A stretch of 9,917 nucleotides of DNA. It comes from Candidatus Auribacterota bacterium. Its GTDB lineage: Bacteria > Auribacterota > JAFGBW01. The notes beneath the pieces are model-generated. The model ran no database searches. It was not told the origin of the DNA and was given only the letters and a program-made list of their open reading frames with translations. Positions 1 to 8,153 of the stretch are shown piece after piece (the first letter of the stretch is position 1; each line of letters opens with the position of its first letter). A program made the position numbers and the translations under genes. Location of the stretch: positions 1 through 9,917 of the forward strand of contig JAFGBW010000016.1 in NCBI GenBank assembly GCA_016932965.1, in the 5' to 3' direction.

Positions 1-521
1 AGATGGTCCATCAGCATATTTATGATTCATTGATCGCCACTCCTGTTTCCGTGGAGGATGCCATTGCCGGTGACATTGTTTGGGGGGCTTTCCGGGGATG
101 GATCAGCGGTTTTTTAATGCTCATTGTGTCTTTGGCCTTGGGTGTTTTTCCGTTTTCATGGTTCCATGCCGGGATCCTTCTTGTTTTTATGGCTTTTATT
201 GGGATTTTATTTGCATCGTTTGCCATGATCGTGACCTCCTTTGCGCCCAATTTTGATTTTTTCAGCTATTATACGGAATTGTGTATCACCCCCATGATTT
301 TTTTTTCCTCCGTATTTTTTCCTTTGGATAAATTTCCGGGCTGGCTGAAAACGTGCTCTCTTTTTCTGCCTCTGACCCATGCGGTCAATATCTCCCGTTC
401 TCTTTTTTCAGGCCAAGCCTCTTCAATGCATGTGGGGATCAGTTTTATTGTTTTGGCTATGGCTTGTTTGGTTGCCTTTTTTTCGGGATTAGCTTTGATG
501 AAAAGACGTCTGGTGAAATGA
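1..521 (+). CDS. ABC-2 type (NodJ/DrrB-like) transporter permease, C-terminal part
   Basis: This is the membrane subunit of an ABC exporter, which would pair with a separate ATPase to move a lipid, polysaccharide or drug-like substrate across the inner membrane. The visible 172 residues start mid-protein. The opening peptide (QHIYDSLIATPVSVEDAIAG) matches the cytoplasmic loop region 'T/YE..LATPvsveDi..GE' found in the middle of this family, so the ATG at base 3 is an internal methionine and the gene begins left of the window. Several hydrophobic segments follow (about residues 33-50, 55-80, 90-105 and 145-166), together with the characteristic re-entrant segment with TPMIFFSSVFFPLDKFPGW and PLTHAVNISRSL (about residues 96-134). 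The TGA ends at 521, directly against the stop of the opposing methyltransferase gene. The substrate cannot be told from this fragment. The family is firm. Confidence 0.85.
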   Translation, partial: MVHQHIYDSLIATPVSVEDAIAGDIVWGAFRGWISGFLMLIVSLALGVFPFSWFHAGILLVFMAFIGILFASFAMIVTSFAPNFDFFSYYTELCITPMIFFSSVFFPLDKFPGWLKTCSLFLPLTHAVNISRSLFSGQASSMHVGISFIVLAMACLVAFFSGLALMKRRLVK

Positions 522-1781
522 TCATTTGTGTTTAACCGGTTTGAATAAGGCAATGGTTTCAATGTGTTTGGTCTGGGGAAAAAAATCAAAGGGTTTGAGA
601 TAGACCAATTCGAGACCGTAATTAAAAAAGTACCGGATGTCTCTGAATTGGGTGGCTGGATTGCAGGAAATGTATATCACCAGATTGGGGCTCAGGGAGG
701 CAATCTGTCTCACCACTGTTTCCGATGCGCCGATTCTGGGGGGATCAATTAGAATGATGTCATAATGTTTCTTAAGCGATGCAAACGCCTTGTGAGCAGG
801 ACGGCACCATGCTTCACTATTACTTTTGAGGCTGTTTAATTCGATATTTTTTAAAAGAAAACGGAACGAGACCTTATTTTCCTCGACGAAATCGATTTTT
901 TTTACTTGGTCTGATAACAAAATACCAAAGAATCCTACTCCGCAGAATAAATCCAACAGGGTTTCGCTTTGGGGAGCAAAGCGTTTGATTAAATCCACAA
1001 GTATTTTGAATAAAGAAGGGAAAATGGAGTGGTTGATCTGAAAAAAACTTTCCCTGTTATGGGTATAATGTTTACCTAGAACTTCCGTCTCCACTTCCTG
1101 ATTGGGGCCCAAATTATCCACGACCGTATTTTTTGTTTCCATGAAAGCCAGATTGTAGGAACGGATATTTCTATCCTTGAAAAAGGCAAAATCATTTTCT
1201 CTGACTTTAGCAAGATAATCGTTGAGTCCTTTTGATGCTATATGGCAATGATCCACGTCCAGGAGAACGTTGTGATCAAAGTAATCGAAATAACCGAATC
1301 GGACTCCCTTTTTGTTGTTGATGAATTTCATTCTGATTTTGGTTCGATAATGATAGGACAGGGGGGAGGAGCAGGTTTCCTCAAGGACTGACATCTGATT
1401 TCCCACGATTTGACGGTAAACTTCAGCAACCTGTTTTTTTTTCAATTCAAGCTGGTCTTGATACGGAATATGCTGATAGGAGCAGCCTCCGCAGCGGGTA
1501 AAATAGGGGCAGGGTGCTTTGATGCGCAAGGGTGAGGGGACCATCACTTCCGATAATGCCGCTTCCGCATAACGGGATTTGATTTTTTTTATTTGAACTC
1601 TGACCTGTTCGTTTTCCATCACAAAAGGAACAAAAATAACAAAATCGTTTTTTCGGGCCACCCCGAACCCGCCAAAAGCAATGGAATCAATGGTAAGGAT
1701 CAATTCCTCTCCTGTCTGGAAGGGAGGTTTTTCCTGTTTGTCGGGTATATCCGCATTTTTTAGTTGGGAGGGGGTCATCAT
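522..1781 (-). CDS. rlmD: 23S rRNA (uracil-5-)-methyltransferase, RlmD/RumA (TrmA) family
   Basis: This SAM-dependent enzyme makes 5-methyluridine in RNA; in the RlmD branch the target is 23S rRNA U1939. The 419 residues show the full family layout. A TRAM-like RNA-binding domain lies at about 22-80. The 4Fe-4S ligands are C91, C97, C100 (CPYFTRCGGCSYQH) and C179 (DHCHI). The SAM-binding motif is LLDLFCGVGFFGI at about 275-287. The DPPR motif is at 346-349, the catalytic nucleophile C373 is in ISCNP, and the general base is E408 in KHIET. All catalytic and cluster residues are present, so it should be active. Two ATGs sit together at 1781 and 1778, with only a weak GGGA upstream. RlmC, RlmD and dual-site RlmCD enzymes share these motifs, so the exact uridine is inferred. 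It is 145 bp downstream of mntP on the same strand and may or may not be cotranscribed. Confidence 0.92.
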   Translation of the reverse strand: MMTPSQLKNADIPDKQEKPPFQTGEELILTIDSIAFGGFGVARKNDFVIFVPFVMENEQVRVQIKKIKSRYAEAALSEVMVPSPLRIKAPCPYFTRCGGCSYQHIPYQDQLELKKKQVAEVYRQIVGNQMSVLEETCSSPLSYHYRTKIRMKFINNKKGVRFGYFDYFDHNVLLDVDHCHIASKGLNDYLAKVRENDFAFFKDRNIRSYNLAFMETKNTVVDNLGPNQEVETEVLGKHYTHNRESFFQINHSIFPSLFKILVDLIKRFAPQSETLLDLFCGVGFFGILLSDQVKKIDFVEENKVSFRFLLKNIELNSLKSNSEAWCRPAHKAFASLKKHYDIILIDPPRIGASETVVRQIASLSPNLVIYISCNPATQFRDIRYFFNYGLELVYLKPFDFFPQTKHIETIALFKPVKHK

Positions 1782-1817
1782 GTTTGTCCCGTCTATGTTT
1801 TGGATAAAATCACCAAT

Positions 1818-1881
1818 AACACGAAATTCATGAATAATGAAAAGAAATTATTCCATTCGTCTGATATGTGTCATTCGTGTT
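1818..1881. repeat. Imperfect inverted repeat bounded by AACACGAA / TTCGTGTT
   Basis: This lies in the 145-bp gap between mntP and the rRNA methyltransferase. AACACGAA (1818-1825) is matched by its reverse complement TTCGTGTT (1874-1881). Inside is a second perfect 7-bp stem, GAATAAT (1832-1838) with ATTATTC (1847-1853), and an 8-nt loop. An alternative pairing uses ACGAA (1821-1825) with TTCGT (1856-1860). There is no T tract directly after the stem on either strand, so it is not a standard terminator. The CACGAA core recurs at 6961-6990. It is best read as a small dispersed palindromic element; any effect on methyltransferase expression is speculative. Confidence 0.55.
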
Positions 1882-1926
1882 CTACAAAAAAGGTATCATG
1901 ATTCAATCAGGTCAGCCATATTATCG

Positions 1927-2490
1927 TTACAAACCGAGCAGGTGATCCATAAGGATTTTTAATCCGATAGCTATCAGGATGATTCCGCCTATCAATTCAG
2001 TTTTATTTTTAAGTAAAAGAGCCAAGATTTTCCCCATGAATGACCCGATAAAGGAAAGTAAAAAAGTGATCACTCCAATTATACCGGATGCGATCAATAT
2101 GGGGGTCTGAAGCAGTGCCAGACTAAATCCGACACAAAGGGCATCGATACTTGTGGCAAGGGCCAAAAGAATCAATAGGTTTGTGCTAAAGGGGTTGATT
2201 TCCTGTTTCTGTTCTGGTTCTTTGAATGATTCGCAACCCATTTTAATTCCGATTGCTGCAAGAAGTATAAAGGCGATCCAATGGTCGAAATGCCGGATCC
2301 ATTGAATGATTCCCTTTCCTATTTTCCATCCCAGAACGGGCATGAATGCCTGAAAGAAACCGAAAAAAAACGCCATTTTGAAGGAGTTTTTAAAACGTTC
2401 CTTTTTCAGTGATGCGCCGCTTGAGATGGCCACCGTTAAAGCATCCATCGACAGTCCTAATGCAATCAGGATAACTAATGCTGTATTCAT
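1927..2490 (-). CDS. mntP: Manganese efflux pump MntP (YebN family)
   Basis: This small inner-membrane protein exports Mn(II) and protects against manganese overload. The length is 187 residues, against 188 in E. coli. It is almost wholly hydrophobic, with about six membrane segments arranged as two homologous halves. Each half carries the signature acidic motif: LGLSMDALTVAISSG with D16, and LATSIDALCVGFS with D116. These correspond to the conserved aspartates of the family. A short charged loop (about 87-100, EPEQKQEINP) joins the halves. The ATG at 2490 is the natural start because the next residues already form the first helix, but no clear Shine-Dalgarno precedes it. It is transcribed divergently from trpC. 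In many bacteria mntP follows a yybP-ykoY Mn riboswitch; I could not recognise one in the 5' region here. Confidence 0.95.
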   Translation of the reverse strand: MNTALVILIALGLSMDALTVAISSGASLKKERFKNSFKMAFFFGFFQAFMPVLGWKIGKGIIQWIRHFDHWIAFILLAAIGIKMGCESFKEPEQKQEINPFSTNLLILLALATSIDALCVGFSLALLQTPILIASGIIGVITFLLSFIGSFMGKILALLLKNKTELIGGIILIAIGLKILMDHLLGL

Positions 2491-2673
2491 AAATAGGGGA
2501 GTGACGTAAAAAGGAATGCTTTTTTTATCTGTTTTTTTATTGGCTGTCCAATGAATTAGATATGCCGCCTTCAGCTGGGGACTGAGCCGTTGAATTTTTA
2601 ATTCTGTAAAATAACCTTTAACTTTAACTGCAATCTCTGTTATAATTTTTCACTTTTGATGAGGACTACTATT
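2491..2673. promoter_or_regulatory. Divergent intergenic region between mntP and trpC
   Basis: This 183-bp region carries the control signals for both flanking genes. It contains T-rich tracts near mntP (about 2519-2538), a GC-richer core (CAGCTGGGGACTGAGCCG, about 2573-2590), a small inverted repeat GAATT-TTT-AATTC (2592-2604), a tandem TTTAACTTTAAC (2617-2628), and the trpC promoter. For mntP, a poor candidate on the minus strand is TTGGAC (2551 to 2546), 16 bp from GATAAA (2529 to 2524). No Trp-codon leader peptide or attenuator-like terminator was seen ahead of trpC. Confidence 0.5.
2618..2646 (+). promoter_or_regulatory. Sigma70-type promoter for trpC-trpF-uvrA
   Basis: A perfect -10 box, TATAAT (2641-2646), lies 17 bp downstream of TTAACT (2618-2623), a 4/6 match to the -35 consensus. 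Transcription would start near 2653, leaving only about 20 nt of leader before the trpC ATG at 2674, just enough for the ribosome site GATGAGGA. The spacing is optimal and it faces the start of a three-gene cluster. Confidence 0.6.
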
Positions 2674-3447
2674 ATGTTTTTCAGCGAAATCATGGCTCAT
2701 AAGAAGAAGGAAGTGGCAGCATTCAAGAAGAGCCATTCTTATGCTGAATTTGAGAAGAAGATTCTTTTGAATTCAGCCCCTCATTTTTACCATGCCTTGA
2801 AGAACAAGGGTATTGCCATTATAGCTGAAATTAAAAAGGCCTCTCCTTCAAAGGGAGTGATTTCCCATGAGTTCAATCCAGCTTTGATTGCCAGAAGTTA
2901 TGAAAAGATTGGTGTGCACGCCATCAGTATTTTAACTGATGAAAAGTTTTTCCAGGGAAATATGGCTCATCTTCAAGCCGTGAGAGAGGTGACAATACTT
3001 CCTTTGCTTAGGAAGGATTTTATTCTGGATGAAATTCAGATCCTGGAAGCGAGAGCTTCCGGCGCTAATGCCTGTTTGCTGATCGTCAAGGCCCTTTCCT
3101 ACAGGCGATTGTCGGAGCTCGTTCAATTCATTCATGATTATCATATGGAAGCTTTGGTGGAAATCCATCATGAAGATGAATTAAAAATGGCTTTGGATGC
3201 TGGTTCTCGGATCGTTGGTATCAACAACCGTGATTTAGATACTTTTCAAGTCTCGCTGGATACGTCTTACAAACTCCTGCCTTCTGTTCCGGATTCCTGT
3301 CTTAAGATCACTGAAAGCGGGATTGAGAACCGAGAGCAAATTCAGCAATTAAAAAAAGCGGGCGCCGATGCCTTTTTAATTGGCACCCGGTTCATGCAAA
3401 CGGAAGATAAAGAGAACTTATTTAAGGAATTGACCCTTGAAGATTAA
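2674..3447 (+). CDS. trpC: Indole-3-glycerol phosphate synthase
   Basis: This enzyme converts carboxyphenylamino-deoxyribulose phosphate to indole-3-glycerol phosphate in cytoplasmic tryptophan synthesis. The protein has 257 residues with a TIM-barrel fold and intact active-site motifs: IIAEIKKASPSKG with E52 and K54, LLRKDF with the catalytic K114, VEIH with E163, GINNRDL with N184, and ITESG with S215. The spacing matches the well-studied archaeal enzyme. I chose the ATG at 2674 because MFFSEIMAHKKKEV aligns with the usual family N-terminus and GATGAGGA (2658-2665) sits 8 nt upstream. In-frame TTG (2656) and ATG (2659) codons overlap that ribosome site and are less likely. It is first in a trpC-trpF-uvrA cluster and overlaps trpF by 11 bp. 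The other trp genes are not in view. Confidence 0.97.
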   Translation: MFFSEIMAHKKKEVAAFKKSHSYAEFEKKILLNSAPHFYHALKNKGIAIIAEIKKASPSKGVISHEFNPALIARSYEKIGVHAISILTDEKFFQGNMAHLQAVREVTILPLLRKDFILDEIQILEARASGANACLLIVKALSYRRLSELVQFIHDYHMEALVEIHHEDELKMALDAGSRIVGINNRDLDTFQVSLDTSYKLLPSVPDSCLKITESGIENREQIQQLKKAGADAFLIGTRFMQTEDKENLFKELTLED

Positions 3448-4060
3448 AATATGCGGGCTCACCAGCTATGAGGATCTGATCCTGGCGGATCAACTGGGTG
3501 CAGATTACACGGGTTTTATTTATTATTCTTCTTCACCGAGGCATAATTTTTTTTCTTCCCTTTGCCGGATATTGAATAAATATTCAGGTAAAGCGGTTCC
3601 TGTTCTCGTAACCGTGGATGAGAAGGTGGAGAAAATCATGCAGATCGTCCGGGAAACCGGCATCCGGATTGTCCAACTTCATGGGAATGAGTCTCAAAAG
3701 ACCATTGACATATTGCAATCTTCCTCTTTGCAGGTTTTTAAGGTGCTTTCCGTACGCAACGCCTTGTCTTTTAATAAAATCAGGAAATGGATGCCTGATC
3801 GTTTTCTACTGGATGCGTGGCATCCAAAGAAGAAAGGTGGGGTAGGCAAGCCTTTTGACTGGAATTTATTGAAAGAAGAGGAACCTTTGGTGCGGAAATC
3901 ATTTATTGCTGGAGGGATTGGGACCGATTCCATTCCGGAGCTTTTGTCACACGTGCGGCCGTGGGGAATCGATGTTTCTTCAGGCATAGAAGCTAAACCC
4001 GGGAAGAAAGACCCTAAAAAAATGGAACAACTTTTTAAGTTATATCATTCAATGGAGTGA
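3437..4060 (+). CDS. trpF: Phosphoribosylanthranilate isomerase
   Basis: This enzyme carries out the Amadori rearrangement of phosphoribosylanthranilate, the step just before TrpC. It is a TIM barrel of 207 residues. The general base is C6 in [10 protein letters not shown] and the general acid is D126 in FLLDAW. The phosphate-binding ends are also present: AGGIG near residue 160 and GIDVSSGIE near 177-185. TTG is the start: it places MKIKICG exactly at the family N-terminus and AAGGA (3424-3428) is 8 nt upstream. Start and ribosome site lie inside trpC, so translation is probably coupled. uvrA begins 9 bp after the stop. The protein is complete and looks functional. Confidence 0.97.
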   Translation: MKIKICGLTSYEDLILADQLGADYTGFIYYSSSPRHNFFSSLCRILNKYSGKAVPVLVTVDEKVEKIMQIVRETGIRIVQLHGNESQKTIDILQSSSLQVFKVLSVRNALSFNKIRKWMPDRFLLDAWHPKKKGGVGKPFDWNLLKEEEPLVRKSFIAGGIGTDSIPELLSHVRPWGIDVSSGIEAKPGKKDPKKMEQLFKLYHSME

Positions 4061-4069
4061 AAGGACAGC

Positions 4070-6922
4070 ATGTTTAACGAAATCAAAGTGATAGGCGCCA
4101 GAGAAAATAATCTTAAAAATCTCAATGTAACCATACCGAGAGACAAATTTGTGGTTTTAACAGGCGTGAGCGGTTCAGGAAAGTCCTCACTCGCTTTTGA
4201 TACCGTTTATGCGGAAGGTCAGAGGCGTTATGTGGAATCCTTATCTACGCATGCCAGACAGTTTTTGAACCAGATGAATAAGCCGGATGTGGACTCCATT
4301 GAAGGATTATCCCCTTCCATTTCCATTCAGCAGAGAGTGGCTGCAGGAAGTCCCAGATCCACCGTAGGGACAACGACTGAAATTTATGATTACTTGAGGC
4401 TGTTATTTGCCAGAATCGGTCAGGCTTTTTGTTATAAATGTGGAACCCCGATTCATTCTCAGACAAATCAGGAAATTGTCGATCAGATCATGAAAGTAAA
4501 AAACGGGGAAATGGTTCAGATTCTGGCCCCTGTCATCAAAGGAAAGAAAGGCAATTTCATTTCCCTCATCAAGGATTTACAGAAGGCCGGTTTTGTCCGG
4601 GCCCGGGTTGACGGAAAAGTCGTCAAGTTGAGTGATGAACTTAATCTGAAGAAGAATCTCACTCATGATATAGAAGTGATTGTAGACCGGCTCGTCATCA
4701 AAGAGGACATCACCAAAAGACTGAGTGAGTCCGTCGGAATGGCTTTGAATTTAGGAAAGGGTTTGCTCTTGGCCCTGTTCGGTGAGAAGAAACCGGAAGA
4801 GGTGCTTTACAGTGAGTTGAACGCCTGTCCCGACTGCGGTATTTCCGTGGAAGCTTTGACGCCTTCTCTTTTTTCGTTTAATTCCCCGTATGGCGCCTGT
4901 GAATTATGTCATGGTCTCGGTGTCATTGACCTTTTAGATCCCAACCTCATGGTAGTGGATGAAGATAAAACCATTGCGGAAGGGGCTATTCCTGTTTTGA
5001 CGTTAGAAGATGTGCCGATGATTGATTCCAATAAACGTATGCTGGAAATGATTTCTAACCGATATAAGATTGATCTCTCGAAAACCTGGAGAGACTGGCC
5101 TGAGAAACATAAACAGATTCTGATGGACGGTTCCGGAGAAGTCATTAAAACACCTTTTTGGCGCAATGGCCAGATGGAATATCGTGAAGTTCGTTTCGAG
5201 GGTTTCAGAAAGATTCTATTTGACCGTTTTCAGACCTCACAGCAAACCCAGCCTAAGGAAATCATCCGGCGTTACATGAGCTCAGGCATTTGCCCTTTCT
5301 GCAAGGGAAAAAGGCTTAAACCTGAATCCCTTGCTGTTAGGATCGACCGTTTTTCCATCATTGATATCACGGAACAGCCCATCGAGGACCTTTTCCAGAC
5401 TTTTCAGACAATCAAACTATCCACGCTCCAGCAGACAATAGGCAGGGAAGTAATCAAGGAGATATTGCTCCGGCTGGAATTCTTAAATAATGTGGGGCTC
5501 GGTTATCTGACTCTTTCCCGCCCTTCCAATACTCTGGCAGGAGGAGAGGCGCAGCGTATCAAGCTTGCCACTCAAATCGGTTCGGGGCTCATGGGGGTTC
5601 TCTATGTGCTGGATGAGCCCAGCATTGGATTGCATTACAGGGATAACGGCCGTCTTCTTCAGGCGTTGCAGCGATTAAAAGTGATAGGCAATTCCGTGCT
5701 GGTGGTGGAACACGATGAACAAACAATCGCATCAGCTGAATATGTCATTGAAATGGGGCCTGATGCAGGTGTCGGCGGCGGACATGTCATCTTTCAGGGA
5801 ACATTGGATGAGATGCTTCAAAAGGCGCAAACCAAGACCGCAAAATATCTCCGGCGTGAGCTCAAGATTCCTGTGCCGGAAAAGAGACGCCCCTTTAATC
5901 ACAAATCCTGTCTCACCCTGACCGGCTGCACGGAAAATAATCTGAAAAATATAACGGTTTCATTTCCGCTTGGTTGCATGGTGGCTGTCTCCGGCGTTTC
6001 AGGCTCAGGAAAAAGTTCCTTGATCCATCATATTCTTTATAAGGTGCTTTTACAGAAATTAACCCGCTCAAAAGTGGTCCCCGGAGATTTTAAAAGCATT
6101 TCAGGTTTTGAGAAACTGGATTCGGTGATTGAAATCAACCAGTCTGCTATCGGCAGGACACCCCGGTCAAACCCGGCAACCTATTCGGGAGTTTTTGATT
6201 TGATCCGGGACTGGTATGCACAGCTCCCTGAATCAAAGATGCGGGGGCTGAAATCCACGCATTTCAGTTTCAACGTGCGCGGAGGCCGTTGTGAAGCATG
6301 CCAGGGTGACGGCATTAAAAAAATCGAGATGCATTTTCTGCCGGATGTTTATGTCCCCTGTGAAGTTTGTAATGGTCAGCGTTATGATCGTGAAATTCTG
6401 GATGTGAAGTACAAGAATAAATCCATTTCGGATATTTTGAATTCGACAGTGGAGGAAGCGATCCTGGATTTTAAAAATGTTCCCCTGATTCACAATCAGT
6501 TGAAATTATTGAAGGATGTCGGGCTTTCTTATATTAAATTGGGCCAATCTGCCACGACTTTATCGGGTGGAGAAGCTCAGCGCATTAAACTGGCATCCGA
6601 ACTTGGCAACAGGACAAGAGGTCCAAGTGTTTATCTTTTGGATGAACCCACAACGGGTCTGCATTTTGCCGATATCCATAATTTGCTGGATGTATTGCAG
6701 CGCTTGGTTAATATGGGGCATACGGTCATCATCATCGAGCATAATATGGAAGTCATTTACGCCAGTGATTATGTCATTGATCTTGGCCCGGAAGGAGGAA
6801 ACAGGGGAGGTGAGGTCGTCGCAGCCGGTACACCTGAGGATATCATCAAGGTCCAATCTTCCTATACTGGACAGTATTTAAAGCAGCATGCTGAGAGGCT
6901 TCTTTCCATTAAGGGAGAATGA
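4070..6922 (+). CDS. uvrA: UvrABC system protein A (excinuclease ABC subunit A)
   Basis: This is the damage-sensing ATPase of nucleotide excision repair, which loads UvrB at lesions as a dimer in the cytoplasm. It has 950 residues, close to the usual ~940. NBD1 carries Walker [10 protein letters not shown] (32-40), a zinc module with C253, C256, C277 and C280, and signature/Walker B LAGGEAQR and LDEPSIGLH (about 489-522). NBD2 carries Walker [10 protein letters not shown] (642-650), a zinc module with C741, C744, C764 and C767, signature LSGGEAQR (831-838) and Walker [11 protein letters not shown] (about 856-865). The first signature reads LAGGE rather than the usual LSGGE, a conservative change that I expect is tolerated. 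The ATG at 4070 has AAGGA (4061-4065) just upstream. It lies 9 bp after trpF, so repair capacity may be transcribed from the trp promoter; no separate SOS box was recognised in the short gap. Confidence 0.99.
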   Translation: MFNEIKVIGARENNLKNLNVTIPRDKFVVLTGVSGSGKSSLAFDTVYAEGQRRYVESLSTHARQFLNQMNKPDVDSIEGLSPSISIQQRVAAGSPRSTVGTTTEIYDYLRLLFARIGQAFCYKCGTPIHSQTNQEIVDQIMKVKNGEMVQILAPVIKGKKGNFISLIKDLQKAGFVRARVDGKVVKLSDELNLKKNLTHDIEVIVDRLVIKEDITKRLSESVGMALNLGKGLLLALFGEKKPEEVLYSELNACPDCGISVEALTPSLFSFNSPYGACELCHGLGVIDLLDPNLMVVDEDKTIAEGAIPVLTLEDVPMIDSNKRMLEMISNRYKIDLSKTWRDWPEKHKQILMDGSGEVIKTPFWRNGQMEYREVRFEGFRKILFDRFQTSQQTQPKEIIRRYMSSGICPFCKGKRLKPESLAVRIDRFSIIDITEQPIEDLFQTFQTIKLSTLQQTIGREVIKEILLRLEFLNNVGLGYLTLSRPSNTLAGGEAQRIKLATQIGSGLMGVLYVLDEPSIGLHYRDNGRLLQALQRLKVIGNSVLVVEHDEQTIASAEYVIEMGPDAGVGGGHVIFQGTLDEMLQKAQTKTAKYLRRELKIPVPEKRRPFNHKSCLTLTGCTENNLKNITVSFPLGCMVAVSGVSGSGKSSLIHHILYKVLLQKLTRSKVVPGDFKSISGFEKLDSVIEINQSAIGRTPRSNPATYSGVFDLIRDWYAQLPESKMRGLKSTHFSFNVRGGRCEACQGDGIKKIEMHFLPDVYVPCEVCNGQRYDREILDVKYKNKSISDILNSTVEEAILDFKNVPLIHNQLKLLKDVGLSYIKLGQSATTLSGGEAQRIKLASELGNRTRGPSVYLLDEPTTGLHFADIHNLLDVLQRLVNMGHTVIIIEHNMEVIYASDYVIDLGPEGGNRGGEVVAAGTPEDIIKVQSSYTGQYLKQHAERLLSIKGE

Positions 6923-6948
6923 TTCCCGGCTGAGTGTATGATATCATC

Positions 6949-6954
6949 AGGAGG
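6949..6954 (+). promoter_or_regulatory. Strong Shine-Dalgarno AGGAGG, misplaced relative to the glycosyltransferase start
   Basis: AGGAGG, with following TG giving AGGAGGTG, matches the anti-Shine-Dalgarno closely and resembles the site in front of hpf (9309-9318). Yet the best glycosyltransferase start, GTG at 7021, is 66 nt away. The nearest usable start is TTG at 6959 (4 nt spacing), which opens a 21-codon reading frame that stops at 7022-7024. Confidence 0.55.
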
Positions 6955-6960
6955 TGTGTT

Positions 6961-6990
6961 GCCACGAAGGATACAAAAAACACGAAGGCA
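6961..6990. repeat. CACGAAGG-type interspersed repeat unit
   Basis: The stretch holds GCCACGAAGGATAC followed by AAACACGAAGGC, two imperfect copies of a CACGAAGG motif separated by A-rich sequence. In one frame it reads as ATKDTKNTK, a low-complexity peptide I know from over-extended N-termini in many environmental genomes. It shares the ACACGAA core with the element at 1818-1881. It lies between a strong ribosome site and the conserved start of the next gene, which suggests insertion or expansion there. Confidence 0.55.
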
Positions 6991-7020
6991 TTTAAAAAAG
7001 ACCGGAAACCCTGCAGGGAT

Positions 7021-8133
7021 GTGAAAATCGTTTTCTATACACGGGAAGGGGCAGGTCAGGCTGGTGCGGAGTTTCGTTCATACGCCTTGTGTAGGGAATT
7101 AAGGCAAAAAGGTCTTGAGGCAGAGGTCCTATCCTTTCAGGATTTTCATTTCGTCCGTCCCAGGTTCCCGGGATGGCTTAATAAAACAGCCGTCAATGTC
7201 AAAGTTTTTCTGAAACTGATGAAATTAAGGCCAGGTGTCCTGGTTTTGCAAAGGATCAACCATCATTTTCCGGCTGCTTTTTTATACTTTCTTGTGAAAC
7301 GGCCCCGCCTGATACTGGATGTGGATGACTGGGAAAGCCGGGAGGACATGCATATCGGTTTCTCAGGTATGAGTAATTCCATCTCTGATATGGTCCTGAA
7401 AATAGTTTGCCGGTTTGCTGAATGTACCGTGGTATCCAGCCGATTTTTATTCGAGTACCTGACTCCATATTCAAAAAGGATCACACTCATTCCAAGCGGG
7501 ATTGATGACACTCGTTTTTATTTTGAAAGGAAACCCCTTCCCCTTATGCGTTTCGTCTGGTGCGGTTCTTTGGATAGAAAGGATACCCTGGAAGAAATCC
7601 TGCATTTAACCTCTCGGTTTCATCAAGCGGCCTTGAAAACATTGGAACTTCTCCTGATCGCAAGAGGGCTTTTTGTTTCTGATTTATCCAGGCATTTGCG
7701 GTCTCTGGGAAATTCTTCGATTAAATTGATGTCCCATGTTTTGTATTCTCGGATTCCAATTCTCTTACAGACCTGTCAGGCAGGGTTGTTGCCTTTATTT
7801 TCCCCGACCTGTTTCAATAGGGCAAAATCTCCGGTGAAACTGTTTGAATATATGGCATCAGGTCTTATTCCAGTGACCACCTATATCGGTGAAGCGGCTG
7901 AAATCATCACGGCTTCGTCAGGCTTTGCCGTATCGGATTCAAAGGAAATGATCCAGACAATGAATGATATTTCCAGCATGAATATCGAGGTCATTGAATC
8001 CATGATACGTAAAAACAGGGAAATGGTCCGGTCCCGGTTTTCCTTGTTACAGGTTGGACAATCCTGGGAGACTTTGTTGAAGAATGGAGGAAACAGCCTT
8101 GATCAGGTTATTTTGACAGGCGTATCAACATAA
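7021..8133 (+). CDS. Glycosyltransferase, GT-B fold (GT4-like)
   Basis: This probable glycosyltransferase uses a nucleotide sugar to build a surface glycan or glycolipid; donor and acceptor are unknown. From the GTG it has 370 residues. The N-terminal domain opens with VKIVFYTREGAGQAGAEFRS, a beta strand followed by a glycine-rich loop, and holds LILDVDDWE (about 98-105). The C-terminal domain has the GT-B landmarks TLIPSGID (155-162), FVWCGSLDRKD (178-188) and SPVKLFEYMASGLIPV (270-285), followed by GEAAEII. I chose GTG 7021 because the homologous fold starts there. The 29 codons upstream (from GTG 6934) are low-complexity repeat sequence, ATKDTKNTKAFKKD. Ribosome binding at 7021 is not obvious: AGGG is too close, and the strong AGGAGG is 66 nt away. 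It begins 98 bp after uvrA and ends 20 bp from the convergent hotdog operon. Confidence 0.85.
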   Translation: MKIVFYTREGAGQAGAEFRSYALCRELRQKGLEAEVLSFQDFHFVRPRFPGWLNKTAVNVKVFLKLMKLRPGVLVLQRINHHFPAAFLYFLVKRPRLILDVDDWESREDMHIGFSGMSNSISDMVLKIVCRFAECTVVSSRFLFEYLTPYSKRITLIPSGIDDTRFYFERKPLPLMRFVWCGSLDRKDTLEEILHLTSRFHQAALKTLELLLIARGLFVSDLSRHLRSLGNSSIKLMSHVLYSRIPILLQTCQAGLLPLFSPTCFNRAKSPVKLFEYMASGLIPVTTYIGEAAEIITASSGFAVSDSKEMIQTMNDISSMNIEVIESMIRKNREMVRSRFSLLQVGQSWETLLKNGGNSLDQVILTGVST

Positions 8134-8153
8134 TTTTCGAGCAGATCATCATA

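Noticed and set aside
299-310. Poly-T run in the permease as a programmed frameshift site
   Set aside because: The conserved permease motifs continue in the same frame through the run, so there is no sign of a shift.
20-589. Minus-strand open frames at 20-250 and 269-589 across the permease gene
   Set aside because: They are antisense to an ABC-2 permease with clear motifs, and their peptides show no recognisable domain.
1882-1926. Intrinsic terminator for mntP next to the TTTTTT run on the minus strand
   Set aside because: The preceding sequence (TGATTGAATCATGATACC) forms at best a 4-bp AT stem, too weak for a terminator.
2491-2655. yybP-ykoY manganese riboswitch upstream of mntP
   Set aside because: The minus-strand leader lacks the conserved loop sequences I would expect. 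The GC-rich core (CTCAGTCCCCAGCTGAAGGCGGC region) does not fold into the paired stems of that class. A covariance search with the Rfam model would settle it.
6516-6881. Open frames of 98-121 codons inside the 3' part of uvrA, on both strands
   Set aside because: They lie wholly inside the conserved second ATPase domain of UvrA and are out-of-frame shadows.
6934-7020. N-terminal extension of the glycosyltransferase from GTG 6934
   Set aside because: The 29 codons are low-complexity repeat sequence, have no properly spaced ribosome site, and lie before the natural first strand of the fold.
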